Shown: positions 23,463 to 32,613 of the stretch, in pieces | How positions within the stretch are numbered: position 1 is the first letter of the stretch | How the letters are laid out: every line of letters starts with the position of its first letter | From: an uncultured Verrucomicrobia subdivision 3 bacterium | Lineage (GTDB): Bacteria; Verrucomicrobiota; Verrucomicrobiia; Limisphaerales; UBA11358 | Length of the DNA: 42,711 nt | Assembly (NCBI GenBank): GCA_903888765.1 | Contig: CAISVF010000191.1 | Coordinates: forward strand, 1-42,711 | Direction: 5' to 3' | Notes under the pieces: model-generated | Database searches by the model: none | The model's input: only the letters and a program-made list of their open reading frames with translations | What the model was told of the DNA's origin: nothing | Program-made: the position numbers and the translations under genes

Positions 23463-26063
23463 TCATCGCGCCTGTCCAACGCCAAACAATTGGCATTCGC
23501 TCAAGCCGGCGGCAGCGCCGGGCGGACAAGCCTTGATAGTCACCCGCACAAATCGGCCGCTCAAACCGCGTGGCGCGGTGTCAGTCCGCATTGGTTCAAC
23601 GCCGGCTTTTTGAGTTGCGTCCGCCAGCAACTTCCAACCCGTCAAACCGTCGTCGGAGATTTCGATTTTGTAGCGCCAATCGCCCGCGGTTGGGAATATG
23701 AGCTTCGTTTGGCTGATCTGCGCGATGCGCTCCAAATCCACCCGCCACCATGAACCATCCCGCTCACCCGCCGCCGCTTGCCAGCTGGTCGCCGCGTTGC
23801 CATCATTGGCCAGTCGCGCTGAGTGATCGGGAGCCTCACTGCTGGCGCGCGTCGGATTTTCCAACCCGTAAACAGTCGGTGCCGTCAGTGGCGGCGAGCC
23901 GGTGAATCGCTCATATGGGCGCATCTTCACCGACGGGGTATTTCCAGGAACGAACTTCGGTCCCGTCATCGTGACAATTTCCAAGGTAGCATCTTTCAAG
24001 CCGGGCGAGGTGGCGCGAATCACAGTTTTCCCGGCAAAATACGAACGGAATTCCATGGCGGCCTGGCCGTCGCGGATCGCAATGTCTGAGTCCGGCGCAA
24101 ATGCAATGCTGGGCCCGGTCGGAAATTCTCCCGGTCCGGATTCGATGGCCAGCATTACCGGCGGCGAATTGCTGATGGCTCTGCCATTTTCATCCACCAC
24201 CGTGACCATGATTTGTGCGTCATCCGTGCCGTCGGCCCTTTGCAAAACGGTTTTGTCTGCGGTGAGCTTCATTCCGGCCGGAGTGCCGTTCGCCGGCCAT
24301 TCCGGCGGAGGGATGTGCCGATATTCGTTGCGATACCAAAACCACATCCGCTTGGGCAAACGAAAATAATCCACCATGCCCATTGCCCCGAACTTTTTGC
24401 CGGCTATGCTGCCGTGGTCAAATGCACACCAGAGCACTTCGCCGCTGCGCCAGGGAAATTTTTCCGCCTGCAAATCTCCCCAGCCCGGCTCGTATTTGCC
24501 GGGTCGGTCGGACATGGTCGAACCGTATTCGGTCACGACATTTGCCACTCCGGGATTCAGGAACAATCGCGCGCCATCGCCGTTGTAGCCCGCCACGTCA
24601 CCGAGCTTGTCAATCTCGCCGCGCTGGCAGCCGCCAATACCCGCCGGGCGCGTGGGATCCAACTCGTGGGAATAGGCGACCAACTCCTGCAAAAATTCCC
24701 GCACCTTGGGCAGCGTGGCCTTCGCTGTGAAAAACACCTCATTGTCCATGCTCCAGACAATGATACTGGGATGATTGCGGTGAATTCGAATCATATCGCG
24801 TAGGCTGTCACGGACGCTTTGCTTGAAATCCACTTCGTCCTCGGAGTGGCCCGGATATGCGCCGCTGGTTTTATATCCGCTCTCGCCACTCGCCGCCGAG
24901 CCCCAGAAGCAGTTTTCCGACCAAAACAAAACCCCCAACTGATCGCAAGCACCACTGAAGGCCGGCGCATGGGGATAATGGGAGCCACGGATGAAATCGA
25001 AGCCGGCATCCTTGACCATTTTCACATCACGAACGAAACCACTATCGGCCACCGCGTCGCCCCAGCCGGCATGATCCTGATGCACGTTCGCCCCCTTGAA
25101 ATAATAATGCTCGCCATTCAGGAAAAATCCCTGATCCGCCTTGAAGTTGAACCAGCGGAAGCCAAGCGGCGAAGTGAAATCATCCACCACTTTGCCGTCG
25201 TCCGCAACGGTCGTCCGCACCGTGTAGAGGTATGGATGATCGGGATGCCAAAGTTTCGGATGGGAAACCGGCGAACTGGTCTGCTCAAAGACCACGGTCG
25301 TATTAGGAGGAACCAATTGCGTGGCAGTCATTTCCGACACTGTCTTGCCATCGGCGTCCACCACCGCAGTTTTCACCGCAGTGGTTTTTTTTGAGCGCGA
25401 TTCGTTCACAATTTCGGTTTTCACATTCACCGTGCCAGACGTCTTGGACACCTGAGGCGTGGTGACAAAGGTGCCATACCAGGCAACGTGCAGTGGCGCG
25501 GTGGCCACCAGCCGCACATCGCGATAAATTCCGCCGGAAAAAGTGTGCTCGCCAACGCGCGGCACCAGGCGGGCGTTCCAGCGATTATCAACGCGCACGG
25601 CCAATACATTCCGGCCGGATTTCAACGCACCGGTGAGGTCGAGGCTAAAACCGGTATAGCCCAGCTTATGTTCGCCCAACCGCTGGCCGTTTAAATAAAC
25701 CTCGGCTACCCGATAAACGCCGTCGAATTCCAGACTCACCCGTTTGCCGCGCCAGTCTTTGGGTATTGTGAAATCCTTACGATACCAGCCATAACCTTCG
25801 TAAAATTTTGCCGCAGCAAAATATGGCAGGGAAAAAGAATGCGGCACGTTAACCGCCTCCCATTTTGCATCATCAAATTGAGTCAGAGCGGCGTTCGCCG
25901 GGTCGCCCAGTTGAAATTTCCAGTCACGATTAAAATTGAGGACCTGTCGAAGCGGTATATCGGGCTGCGCCAAAACCTTGGATGTTAAAAGCACAATTAG
26001 ACAAACAGGCAGAAACCGGAACCAGGAAATTTTCAACATGTTAATGAGTTTTATGATCGTCAT
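23463..26063 (-). CDS. Secreted GH2 beta-galactosidase-like enzyme with C-terminal F5/8 (discoidin) domain
   Basis: An 866-residue protein. After the signal peptide (ending KVLA-Q near 32) come the GH2 sugar-binding domain (NFNRDWKFQLGD ... GYGWYRKDFTIP), an Ig-like domain and the TIM barrel. The acid/base is Glu442 in WSMDNEVF and the nucleophile Glu512 in VTEYGST; HYPHAPAF and NHPSIIVW are standard GH2 motifs. An Ig-like domain follows (KLTADKTVLQRADGTDDAQI). The last 130 residues form an F5/8-type carbohydrate-binding domain (ASSEAPDHSARLANDGNAAT). It probably removes terminal beta-linked galactose or a related sugar; beta-glucuronidase is an alternative. A start at 26039 (MLKISWFRFL) is equally plausible. 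The 43-base gap upstream is the largest in the operon. Confidence 0.9.
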   Translation of the reverse strand: MTIIKLINMLKISWFRFLPVCLIVLLTSKVLAQPDIPLRQVLNFNRDWKFQLGDPANAALTQFDDAKWEAVNVPHSFSLPYFAAAKFYEGYGWYRKDFTIPKDWRGKRVSLEFDGVYRVAEVYLNGQRLGEHKLGYTGFSLDLTGALKSGRNVLAVRVDNRWNARLVPRVGEHTFSGGIYRDVRLVATAPLHVAWYGTFVTTPQVSKTSGTVNVKTEIVNESRSKKTTAVKTAVVDADGKTVSEMTATQLVPPNTTVVFEQTSSPVSHPKLWHPDHPYLYTVRTTVADDGKVVDDFTSPLGFRWFNFKADQGFFLNGEHYYFKGANVHQDHAGWGDAVADSGFVRDVKMVKDAGFDFIRGSHYPHAPAFSGACDQLGVLFWSENCFWGSAASGESGYKTSGAYPGHSEDEVDFKQSVRDSLRDMIRIHRNHPSIIVWSMDNEVFFTAKATLPKVREFLQELVAYSHELDPTRPAGIGGCQRGEIDKLGDVAGYNGDGARLFLNPGVANVVTEYGSTMSDRPGKYEPGWGDLQAEKFPWRSGEVLWCAFDHGSIAGKKFGAMGMVDYFRLPKRMWFWYRNEYRHIPPPEWPANGTPAGMKLTADKTVLQRADGTDDAQIMVTVVDENGRAISNSPPVMLAIESGPGEFPTGPSIAFAPDSDIAIRDGQAAMEFRSYFAGKTVIRATSPGLKDATLEIVTMTGPKFVPGNTPSVKMRPYERFTGSPPLTAPTVYGLENPTRASSEAPDHSARLANDGNAATSWQAAAGERDGSWWRVDLERIAQISQTKLIFPTAGDWRYKIEISDDGLTGWKLLADATQKAGVEPMRTDTAPRGLSGRFVRVTIKACPPGAAAGLSECQLFGVGQAR

Positions 26064-26106
26064 TTAGTTTGTTCGTTAAACCGACTATCAGATTCCGTTA
26101 CCTGAT

Positions 26107-28590
26107 TCAGTTTGCTTCCACCATCAACTTCACCGGCCCCAATAGCCCCGAACTTTTCAAAGGCGAATTTTTATTGAAGTAATTCCATGTCGCGAAGGTG
26201 AACCGACCGGACGTTCGCGGCTGACTTTTCACCAGCCAGTCGGGGAAATCCTTTACCGGACCGCCGAAGCCACGATCGCCTTTCCGATACTCACAATCTG
26301 ACGGCAACTGCTGGTCGCCGATTTGTCGATTTGCCCAGCAGTTCGTGACTTTAATTATTAATCTATTGTTCTTGGCTTTCAGCCCCGCCGTGATGTCCAC
26401 TCGCCACGGCGATGTCCAAACCACGCCAAAATCTTGGCCGTTCAAACTCACACTCGCAATGTCGCGCACCGTGCCAAGGTCGAGAAATATTTTGGATGAG
26501 CGGTTGCCTATGGCCGGTGGCGGCGCTTCGAAAGTGCTTTCATAAACCGCCGTGCCGCTGAAAAAATTGATGCCGGTCTCGGTGCGATTCGTCCAGTTTT
26601 CGAGCGACGCGAATTTCACCGGCTTATCCGGCCCGCCCCACTGCGGATCAAATTGCACAGTCCACGCGCCGGTAACTTCGCCCACGGTTTTCAATTCAGG
26701 AAAATTTTTCGTACCGGCTGCTTTTACCGCACCGGCAATTGGCTTGCGAAAAACCACGAAACAACTTTCCGACGCAGCGAACTTCAGGGAAACCATCGTT
26801 TTGCCCGCGTCCGCCTGAAATTCCGGTAGGTCACGCATCGCGCCAGTGTTTGGATTCCACAACTCGGGCTGTCTCCCGGTAACGCCGAATGTACAATTCG
26901 CTTTGCCATTTGTGGCCTCAAGGTTCGCCACGAAATAAGCATCCGCCGCGCCGTCGCTGCGATGAATGGATTTCAATTGTAAACCGTTGTCCACGCAATT
27001 GACGGAAAAATCATTTGTTGCGATGCGCCCCCATTGCAATAGTGCGGAGCAACGCTGCCAGTATTTCACGGTTGACTTGAATTCATTCCACCACGTCTGT
27101 GTGCGGTCAAAGTGCGTGCCCCATTGGCCCATCGCGAAGCCCGGCTTGTATTTGTCGCCGTAAGGCTGGTGAACGTAGCGGTGAAGCACTAGTCGGTTCA
27201 CTCCATCGCAAAATGCGGCATCGCCTATGGTCTTCAGGCCTGCCGGCGTTTCATCCCACTGGCTGTCTTTTGGCCCGGCGGTGAATGCCTCTGCGCTAAT
27301 GCGATTGATGCCGTGCTGACGTGAGGCGCTCACGACTCCCGGAGTGGCAGACGGATGATATTTGCCATCGCGCACCCAGAACTCGGAAACGACCGTGTCC
27401 AAGTTGGTGATAACTTCGGAGGTTTCAAACGGCCCAGTGTAAGGCTCGTTGCAGAACTGGAGGTTCGCTGTGTGGAGCTTTTCACGAATGACCGAAAAGT
27501 AAGCATCGCGGTAAAGGTCTTTCACCGTGCGACTAAAATCAGCGTTGAACTTTTTGGTTTCGTTCGCGCTGATGACCGTGCGTTTAACCAGCACTGGCAG
27601 AAACTTGATCAAATCATAGCCACGCCGATTTAGAAATTCTTCGCGCATCCTCGGTGTCCATGTCGGCGAGCCCGCCTCGTAACTGTCGAACCAGACGAAG
27701 TTCAAACCTTTGCCGACCAGATCGCCCGCGTGAATTTGCACGTCCCTGATCACATGGTCCAGGTTGAATGCCATCGCCTCGCGGCTCATCATGTCCGCCT
27801 GCAACCCGATGGCTTCCCATTGGCACGGCTGGAGCATCGAACCCATCGTCGTGTGGCCAAAACGGTAAATCACCCAGTCGCCTGCCGACGCTTCCCAGTC
27901 CAGCTTTCCATCCGCCGACAATTTGTCTGACAGATCAAAAATCTGGTTCGTGGCGATGCTGCCCTTTGCTGGCACGGCGAGCACCGCGATGTCGCGGAAA
28001 AAAGTTTTTCGCGCGGGCACTTCCGGCAAACCTAGCTTGCCGGTATTGCCAAGGTAAACTGGAAACGGCTGGTGCGCGTGGATATCAGGATTCGGTTTGG
28101 GAATGTTGCCGAAAAATTTTCCTGGCCCGGAAACTTTCGTTTCCGACCAAACAACTTCCTGCATCGAAAGTTCTGGTGTAACCCACGGTCCGCCGCAAGT
28201 CTCGTAGCCCGCGCAATTGCCGAGACCGAATTGCAGACCGAGCCGGTGCGATTCCTGCGCCGCGTGACGTACAAGCTGCCACCACTTGTCATTGAACGTG
28301 ATAATGTCCGGCGTCGGCGCATTGCCGATGGGCGCTGGCCACGGCGTGCAGATGTCCGACATGCTGCACATCACGCTGCCGCCAAAACCCGCGTCGTGCA
28401 GCGCCTGTAAATCGCCGGTAATGCCGTCCGCAGTGATGGTGCTACCCATCCAGAACCAATACACCCACGGGCGCGATTCCGGTGGAGGATACTGGAAAAT
28501 ACTTTCCAAATCAGCGGCGCGGTTCGCCGAGGCGATCGCGCATAGGCACACCCAGATGACCAGCATTTTTCGACAGGATTTTGTTTTCAT
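26107..28590 (-). CDS. GH106 alpha-L-rhamnosidase-like enzyme (copy 2)
   Basis: An 827-residue exported protein (signal about 1-25, ASANRAA). The N-terminus has the GH106 signature (SRPWVYWFWMGSTITADGIT), then GDLQALHDAGFGGSVM, a barrel with WFDSYEAGSPTWTPRMREEF, and two conserved acidic sites, SEFWVRDG and RISAEAFTAGP, likely catalytic. The C-terminal third has GH2-like beta-sandwich motifs (IFLDLGTVRDIASVSLNGQD, IIKVTNCWANRQIGDQ). GH106 enzymes release alpha-L-rhamnose from rhamnogalacturonans and other glycans. The open frame reaches 28671, but Met 28590 gives the proper signal peptide and follows the previous stop by four bases. It differs strongly from copy 1, so it probably attacks another linkage. 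Confidence 0.88.
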   Translation of the reverse strand: MKTKSCRKMLVIWVCLCAIASANRAADLESIFQYPPPESRPWVYWFWMGSTITADGITGDLQALHDAGFGGSVMCSMSDICTPWPAPIGNAPTPDIITFNDKWWQLVRHAAQESHRLGLQFGLGNCAGYETCGGPWVTPELSMQEVVWSETKVSGPGKFFGNIPKPNPDIHAHQPFPVYLGNTGKLGLPEVPARKTFFRDIAVLAVPAKGSIATNQIFDLSDKLSADGKLDWEASAGDWVIYRFGHTTMGSMLQPCQWEAIGLQADMMSREAMAFNLDHVIRDVQIHAGDLVGKGLNFVWFDSYEAGSPTWTPRMREEFLNRRGYDLIKFLPVLVKRTVISANETKKFNADFSRTVKDLYRDAYFSVIREKLHTANLQFCNEPYTGPFETSEVITNLDTVVSEFWVRDGKYHPSATPGVVSASRQHGINRISAEAFTAGPKDSQWDETPAGLKTIGDAAFCDGVNRLVLHRYVHQPYGDKYKPGFAMGQWGTHFDRTQTWWNEFKSTVKYWQRCSALLQWGRIATNDFSVNCVDNGLQLKSIHRSDGAADAYFVANLEATNGKANCTFGVTGRQPELWNPNTGAMRDLPEFQADAGKTMVSLKFAASESCFVVFRKPIAGAVKAAGTKNFPELKTVGEVTGAWTVQFDPQWGGPDKPVKFASLENWTNRTETGINFFSGTAVYESTFEAPPPAIGNRSSKIFLDLGTVRDIASVSLNGQDFGVVWTSPWRVDITAGLKAKNNRLIIKVTNCWANRQIGDQQLPSDCEYRKGDRGFGGPVKDFPDWLVKSQPRTSGRFTFATWNYFNKNSPLKSSGLLGPVKLMVEAN

Positions 28591-28594
28591 ATCG

Positions 28595-31500
28595 CTAATA
28601 GTTTTTGTTTGTGGAGAAACAAAAGGTGCGGAGCAATAACGGGCCGAGCAAGCCGGACGGTGGCGACACATCGCCGGCGTGATAGGGATTATACGTAGCC
28701 CACGTCAGGCGTTTCTCCTGCGGCAATGCTGCGTCGGCGATAAGCCGGTTGGCCCAAGTGTTCTTCACACAAATCTCGAGCAAATTTTCGCCCGAACACA
28801 ACGCTGTGGTCACATCGAACGTGGCCGGATTTTTCCACGCAATGCCCAATTGGCGTCCGTTCAACGTCACCGAGGCAACCACCTCGACCTGGCCGAGATC
28901 AAGCAGGATGCGTTGGCCCTGGCTTGGCTTTAAAAATTGAAAATGCTTTGTGTATGTTGCTGCGCCCGAATAATTGCGCACATTGGCGTCCGGAAAACCC
29001 GTCCAGGAAATCAGGTTGGTAAAAACGACCTGCTCCGGCGCGCCCCAGCCCGGTGTGAAGCGGACTTTCCACGATCCACCGATTTCCATCAGGGTGGGCA
29101 TTTCCGCGACGAAATTTGTTGCCGCCATATCCACCGGCATCGAATCAACTTTTCGCTGAAAGACAACGAAGGAGGATTCGTTGGCTTCCAAGACCAGGGG
29201 AACTTCCGTGCGAGCGGCACTGTCGCGCCAGCCGGCGATTTGAAAAATTGCTCCCGTGTCTGCGTCCCAACGCTGCGGTGTCTGCCCGGCAACGCGGAAA
29301 GCCATGGTGATTTTCCGCCCGCGCGGCTGGTGGTTTGCCACGAAATAAATATCCGCGTCGGCTAAGCAACGATGAGTCACGCGCAGATTAACGCTGTTTG
29401 CATCGCCGACTATCTCCCAGTCGCGAGGCACATTGAGCAGCGCGAGCGTTTCTGCTGGCGTCACACCCCAGAGGATCCGGCCTTTTCCCATTCGATGCTC
29501 GCCTCGTGTCACCAGTTCGTCACTTCCCCACAATTCATCGGCAATGCTGCGAACTTCGCGATCTCCCGCCTTGCCATCGCCGAGCGAAGGTGAGCCGGTT
29601 GGCTTAGTCGGACCGAGCACCGTTGCGCCGGCGTTGATCAACTCCTTCAGTTTCCGGGCTGCCGCCAAGGTCATCCTGTCTCCTCCCGCAAGAATCAGCA
29701 TGCGGTAACTCATTCCCTCTGGCAGCAGGATTCGCCCATCCCTCACGCTGGCGCGCTCGATTAAAACTTCATCGCCACAAACATCATAGTCGTAGCCCGC
29801 CGGCGGCGCGGGCCGCATCCGCCAAGTGGCAATTTTGAGCGGCGTGTCGCTGCCAAGGTCATACAGAATATCGGCGACGGCATGCCCCTGACGCATGAGA
29901 TAGGACGAGCGCGCGAGCGAAGTCCAGAAACTAGTGCTGTCTTCCCACCAAGTGTTGTGCCGCTGATAAGGAAGATAAAATCTGTCCTGTGTGACGCCAG
30001 GCAACTTGTCGTCCCACGGCTGATGCACATAAGCCAGCACCACGAAGCGGTTGATACCTTGCGCCAGTGCGGCGTCAGCGAACGGTTTCATCATGCCCGG
30101 ATACGCATCCGCGCGGCTGCCGGTGAACGATTCGGCAGCGGCGATGGGCAGGCCGTAGACATGCGCCGCGCTCGCCGTCTCCTTGCAGTCAATCGTGCCA
30201 TCTGGCTGGCTCATCCAAAATTCGCCCATCGGAATATCCGTGCGCCCCTTGGCTTGAATGTTGTCGCTCGGCAGACAGGTCGCGATGCCGGGCGCTTGAG
30301 CCATCAACGTAATTCCCTCTGCATGACAAAGCTTCTGGAACGAGCCGTAATATGCGTCGCTCATCAAATCGGCAATGGTCCGCCGCACGTCGAAGAGAAA
30401 TATGTCTGAAAGCTCGCGGCTGCCGACCACGCGACCCATCATTGCTGGCAAATATTTTCGCGGCGAATACCCCCGCCGTTTTTCAAACTGCGATTCGAAA
30501 TCCGTCGTCCAATTCTGCGAACCGTGTTCCGCGCTGTCCATGTTCACGCCTGCGAGTTTTGCGCCTGGCACTTTGCGAATCTCTCGCAAAATTACGCCGA
30601 GGTAATTCGAGAACTGCACGCCGGTTGCCGCCGCGCTCAACTTGTCGCATTCGAGGCCCAGGTTTTCGGGCCGGCCATGCTTGGTTTTCGCTCCGGTGGG
30701 CGTGTGGCCGAGACGCAAAATTGTCCAGCGACCGGGCGGCGCGTCCCAGTTCAATTTATCATCGGCCGTGAGTTTGCTCGACAGATCGAGAATGCTTTCC
30801 GGGTCAATGGTTTCGTTGTGGGAATAAGCCGGCGTGCGATCTGGATTCGAGAAGTCCGCGATGTTGCCGGACTTGCTTTCCCACTGATCTGTGCGCGCCT
30901 CTCCCTGCAACACCAAGCCGCCGATGGACAAACCATCATTGGGAATCTCGAGTTTGATCCGGTAAAACCTCGCGGTGGTCGCCGGAAATGACACGGTGTG
31001 CTGCGTCCAATAATCGTGCTGATAACCAAAGGCGGGAATCGTGCAAGGCGCGCGCCAGTTTTGTCCATCGTCGCTCGCCTCCAATACGCCAAGCGCCGGA
31101 ATCGGTTTCATGCCTTGGCCCAAAAAATCATCCGCCCACGATTCGGGTACTTGCGTCGCGATGACCAGCGCTTTCAAAGTCGAGCGTGACGAATACGTCA
31201 GGCTGCGCGCGGTGAATGGCTGGCCGTAGTCGAGCTGGACGCAAACTGCCTGACCGTTCGGCAGCGGAGAAATTTTGGCTTTGGATTTTCCGTTGGTGCT
31301 GAACAGCTCTTTCAAATCAACTCCGGCGGGAACGCTGGTAATTGCTGGTTGGCGCAATTTGTTTTCGCCGCCCGCCGGAGTGGGATAAGCCAGCACTGCC
31401 ACGTCGCGATAAAAATTCAGGGCCTTAGGGGGCTCCATAAGTGCGACCGAAACTTGTTTGCCACCATCCACCACCGTTTCGCTGGCAACGAGGCGCTGCA

Positions 31501-31909
31501 TCCCAAGTTCCGGCGTGATCCACGGACCGCCCGCGACGTAACCATCGCTCGCATTGACTTCGAGCGTGAGCCCGAGCCGCGCACACTCGGCCGCCGCGAA
31601 CCGCACCCGCGCCAGCCATTCTGGCGAGAGACTTTTCAACGCACCGGGCCGGTCGGTGAACACCTGTTCGTAAAGGACCACGCCGCCAAACCCAACGCGC
31701 TTCAACGCTTCGAGATCCCGCGTGATGCCCTGATCGGTCGTAATGGATTCCCCCCAAAACCACCAGATGGCCGGCTTGGCGGCTGCGGGCGGCGAAACAA
31801 AATCCTTCTCCGAGGCCTTGAAGGACTGAGCCTGCGCGACGTCAGAAACAGCCGACAGCAGAAATGCTGACAGCCAAAGAATGAATCCGACTGGGGACAT
31901 TTTAATCAT
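28595..31909 (-). CDS. GH106 alpha-L-rhamnosidase-like enzyme (copy 1)
   Basis: An 1104-residue exported protein (signal about 1-27, DVAQAQ). The GH106 core begins KPAIWWFWGESITTDQGITR and DLEALKRVGFGGVVLYEQ. Residues about 255-340 form an inserted discoidin-like beta-sandwich. Candidate catalytic residues are Glu563 in PMGEFWMSQPDG and Glu593 in AAAESFTG, matching the conserved acidic sites of the family. NMDSAEHGSQNWTTDFESQF and FVVLAYVHQPWDD are further barrel motifs. The C-terminus has a GH2-like domain (ILLDLGQVEVVASVTLNGRQ). Expected role: removal of alpha-L-rhamnose outside the cytoplasm. Three bases separate it from the broken GH16-like gene upstream and four from copy 2, so coupled translation is likely. 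Confidence 0.9.
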   Translation of the reverse strand: MIKMSPVGFILWLSAFLLSAVSDVAQAQSFKASEKDFVSPPAAAKPAIWWFWGESITTDQGITRDLEALKRVGFGGVVLYEQVFTDRPGALKSLSPEWLARVRFAAAECARLGLTLEVNASDGYVAGGPWITPELGMQRLVASETVVDGGKQVSVALMEPPKALNFYRDVAVLAYPTPAGGENKLRQPAITSVPAGVDLKELFSTNGKSKAKISPLPNGQAVCVQLDYGQPFTARSLTYSSRSTLKALVIATQVPESWADDFLGQGMKPIPALGVLEASDDGQNWRAPCTIPAFGYQHDYWTQHTVSFPATTARFYRIKLEIPNDGLSIGGLVLQGEARTDQWESKSGNIADFSNPDRTPAYSHNETIDPESILDLSSKLTADDKLNWDAPPGRWTILRLGHTPTGAKTKHGRPENLGLECDKLSAAATGVQFSNYLGVILREIRKVPGAKLAGVNMDSAEHGSQNWTTDFESQFEKRRGYSPRKYLPAMMGRVVGSRELSDIFLFDVRRTIADLMSDAYYGSFQKLCHAEGITLMAQAPGIATCLPSDNIQAKGRTDIPMGEFWMSQPDGTIDCKETASAAHVYGLPIAAAESFTGSRADAYPGMMKPFADAALAQGINRFVVLAYVHQPWDDKLPGVTQDRFYLPYQRHNTWWEDSTSFWTSLARSSYLMRQGHAVADILYDLGSDTPLKIATWRMRPAPPAGYDYDVCGDEVLIERASVRDGRILLPEGMSYRMLILAGGDRMTLAAARKLKELINAGATVLGPTKPTGSPSLGDGKAGDREVRSIADELWGSDELVTRGEHRMGKGRILWGVTPAETLALLNVPRDWEIVGDANSVNLRVTHRCLADADIYFVANHQPRGRKITMAFRVAGQTPQRWDADTGAIFQIAGWRDSAARTEVPLVLEANESSFVVFQRKVDSMPVDMAATNFVAEMPTLMEIGGSWKVRFTPGWGAPEQVVFTNLISWTGFPDANVRNYSGAATYTKHFQFLKPSQGQRILLDLGQVEVVASVTLNGRQLGIAWKNPATFDVTTALCSGENLLEICVKNTWANRLIADAALPQEKRLTWATYNPYHAGDVSPPSGLLGPLLLRTFCFSTNKNY

Positions 31910-31912
31910 CGA

Positions 31913-32607
31913 CTATTGTGTTTGGTAAAGACGAACGTAATCAAATTCCGCTGCCGCCGGAAGTTTGTTGTCGTCCACCGCCTCCGTGTGCCCGAGATAA
32001 GAGGCGATCGTCGTCAGCCAGATTTGACCCTCACTGGGAACGAAGTTGGTGATTACTACCCTTTGAACAAGCTTCCCCTCACAAAAACAGTTCAAGGACT
32101 TCCGCGTAAATTCGCAACTCCAAGCAGGAAAGTCCACTGGCAGATTCGTCGTGTTTTCCTTCTTCCATCCCATTTGCAGGTGTGGCTCGGGTTTCCAGCG
32201 GTGGAGATTCAACGAGTGGCGATCTTGATAGGGGGAGTCATTTTGACACACATCCAGCTCCTGCACCAAGACTGCCGGACCAGCGCCTCCAGTTCTGAAA
32301 TGTTTCATCATCCAAACCGATGTGTGCCACCCCGCCTCCGTGTAATGTTGGCCGACTGAGTCTTGATTCTTCACTGCCAGAATCGATTTGCCATCTGACA
32401 CGGACACATTCTCCGGCAGTTGCGTGCTCCAATCTAGGCTGTCAGTCCGGTAAATCATTTGTTCGCGCCAAGCCTGCCGGCCTTGAATTCATCCGACCAT
32501 GCCGGTTTGTCGCCAGCAGGCGCGCAGTTTATGGGTGCATCGGTTTGCGCGAGGACTGGGGCAAGCATGAAAATTGACAGGCCAAAATGCGAGAGTTTTC
32601 TTTTCAA
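31913..32607 (-). pseudogene. GH16-like lectin-fold hydrolase gene, frameshifted and lacking catalytic parts
   Basis: The N-terminal signal is in another frame: TTG 32605-32607 starts a leader reading KRKLSHFGLSIFMLAPVLAQ, followed by WSDEFKAGRLGANK and a TGA at 32455-32457. Restoring one G there turns TGATT into TGGATT and joins it to IYRTDSLDWSTQLPENVSVS, a typical GH16 start. Two more defects appear. The segment between VGQHYTE and AGWHTSVW is about 20 residues shorter than usual, losing the strand before the catalytic site. The catalytic motif reads ELDVCQND where family members have E-x-D-x-x-E, so the acid/base is Gln. The end (CEFT, IWLTTIAS, AEFDYVRLYQ) is normal. The intact minus-strand frame from 32458 has no signal peptide. 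Confidence 0.7.
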
Positions 32608-32613
32608 AATTTT

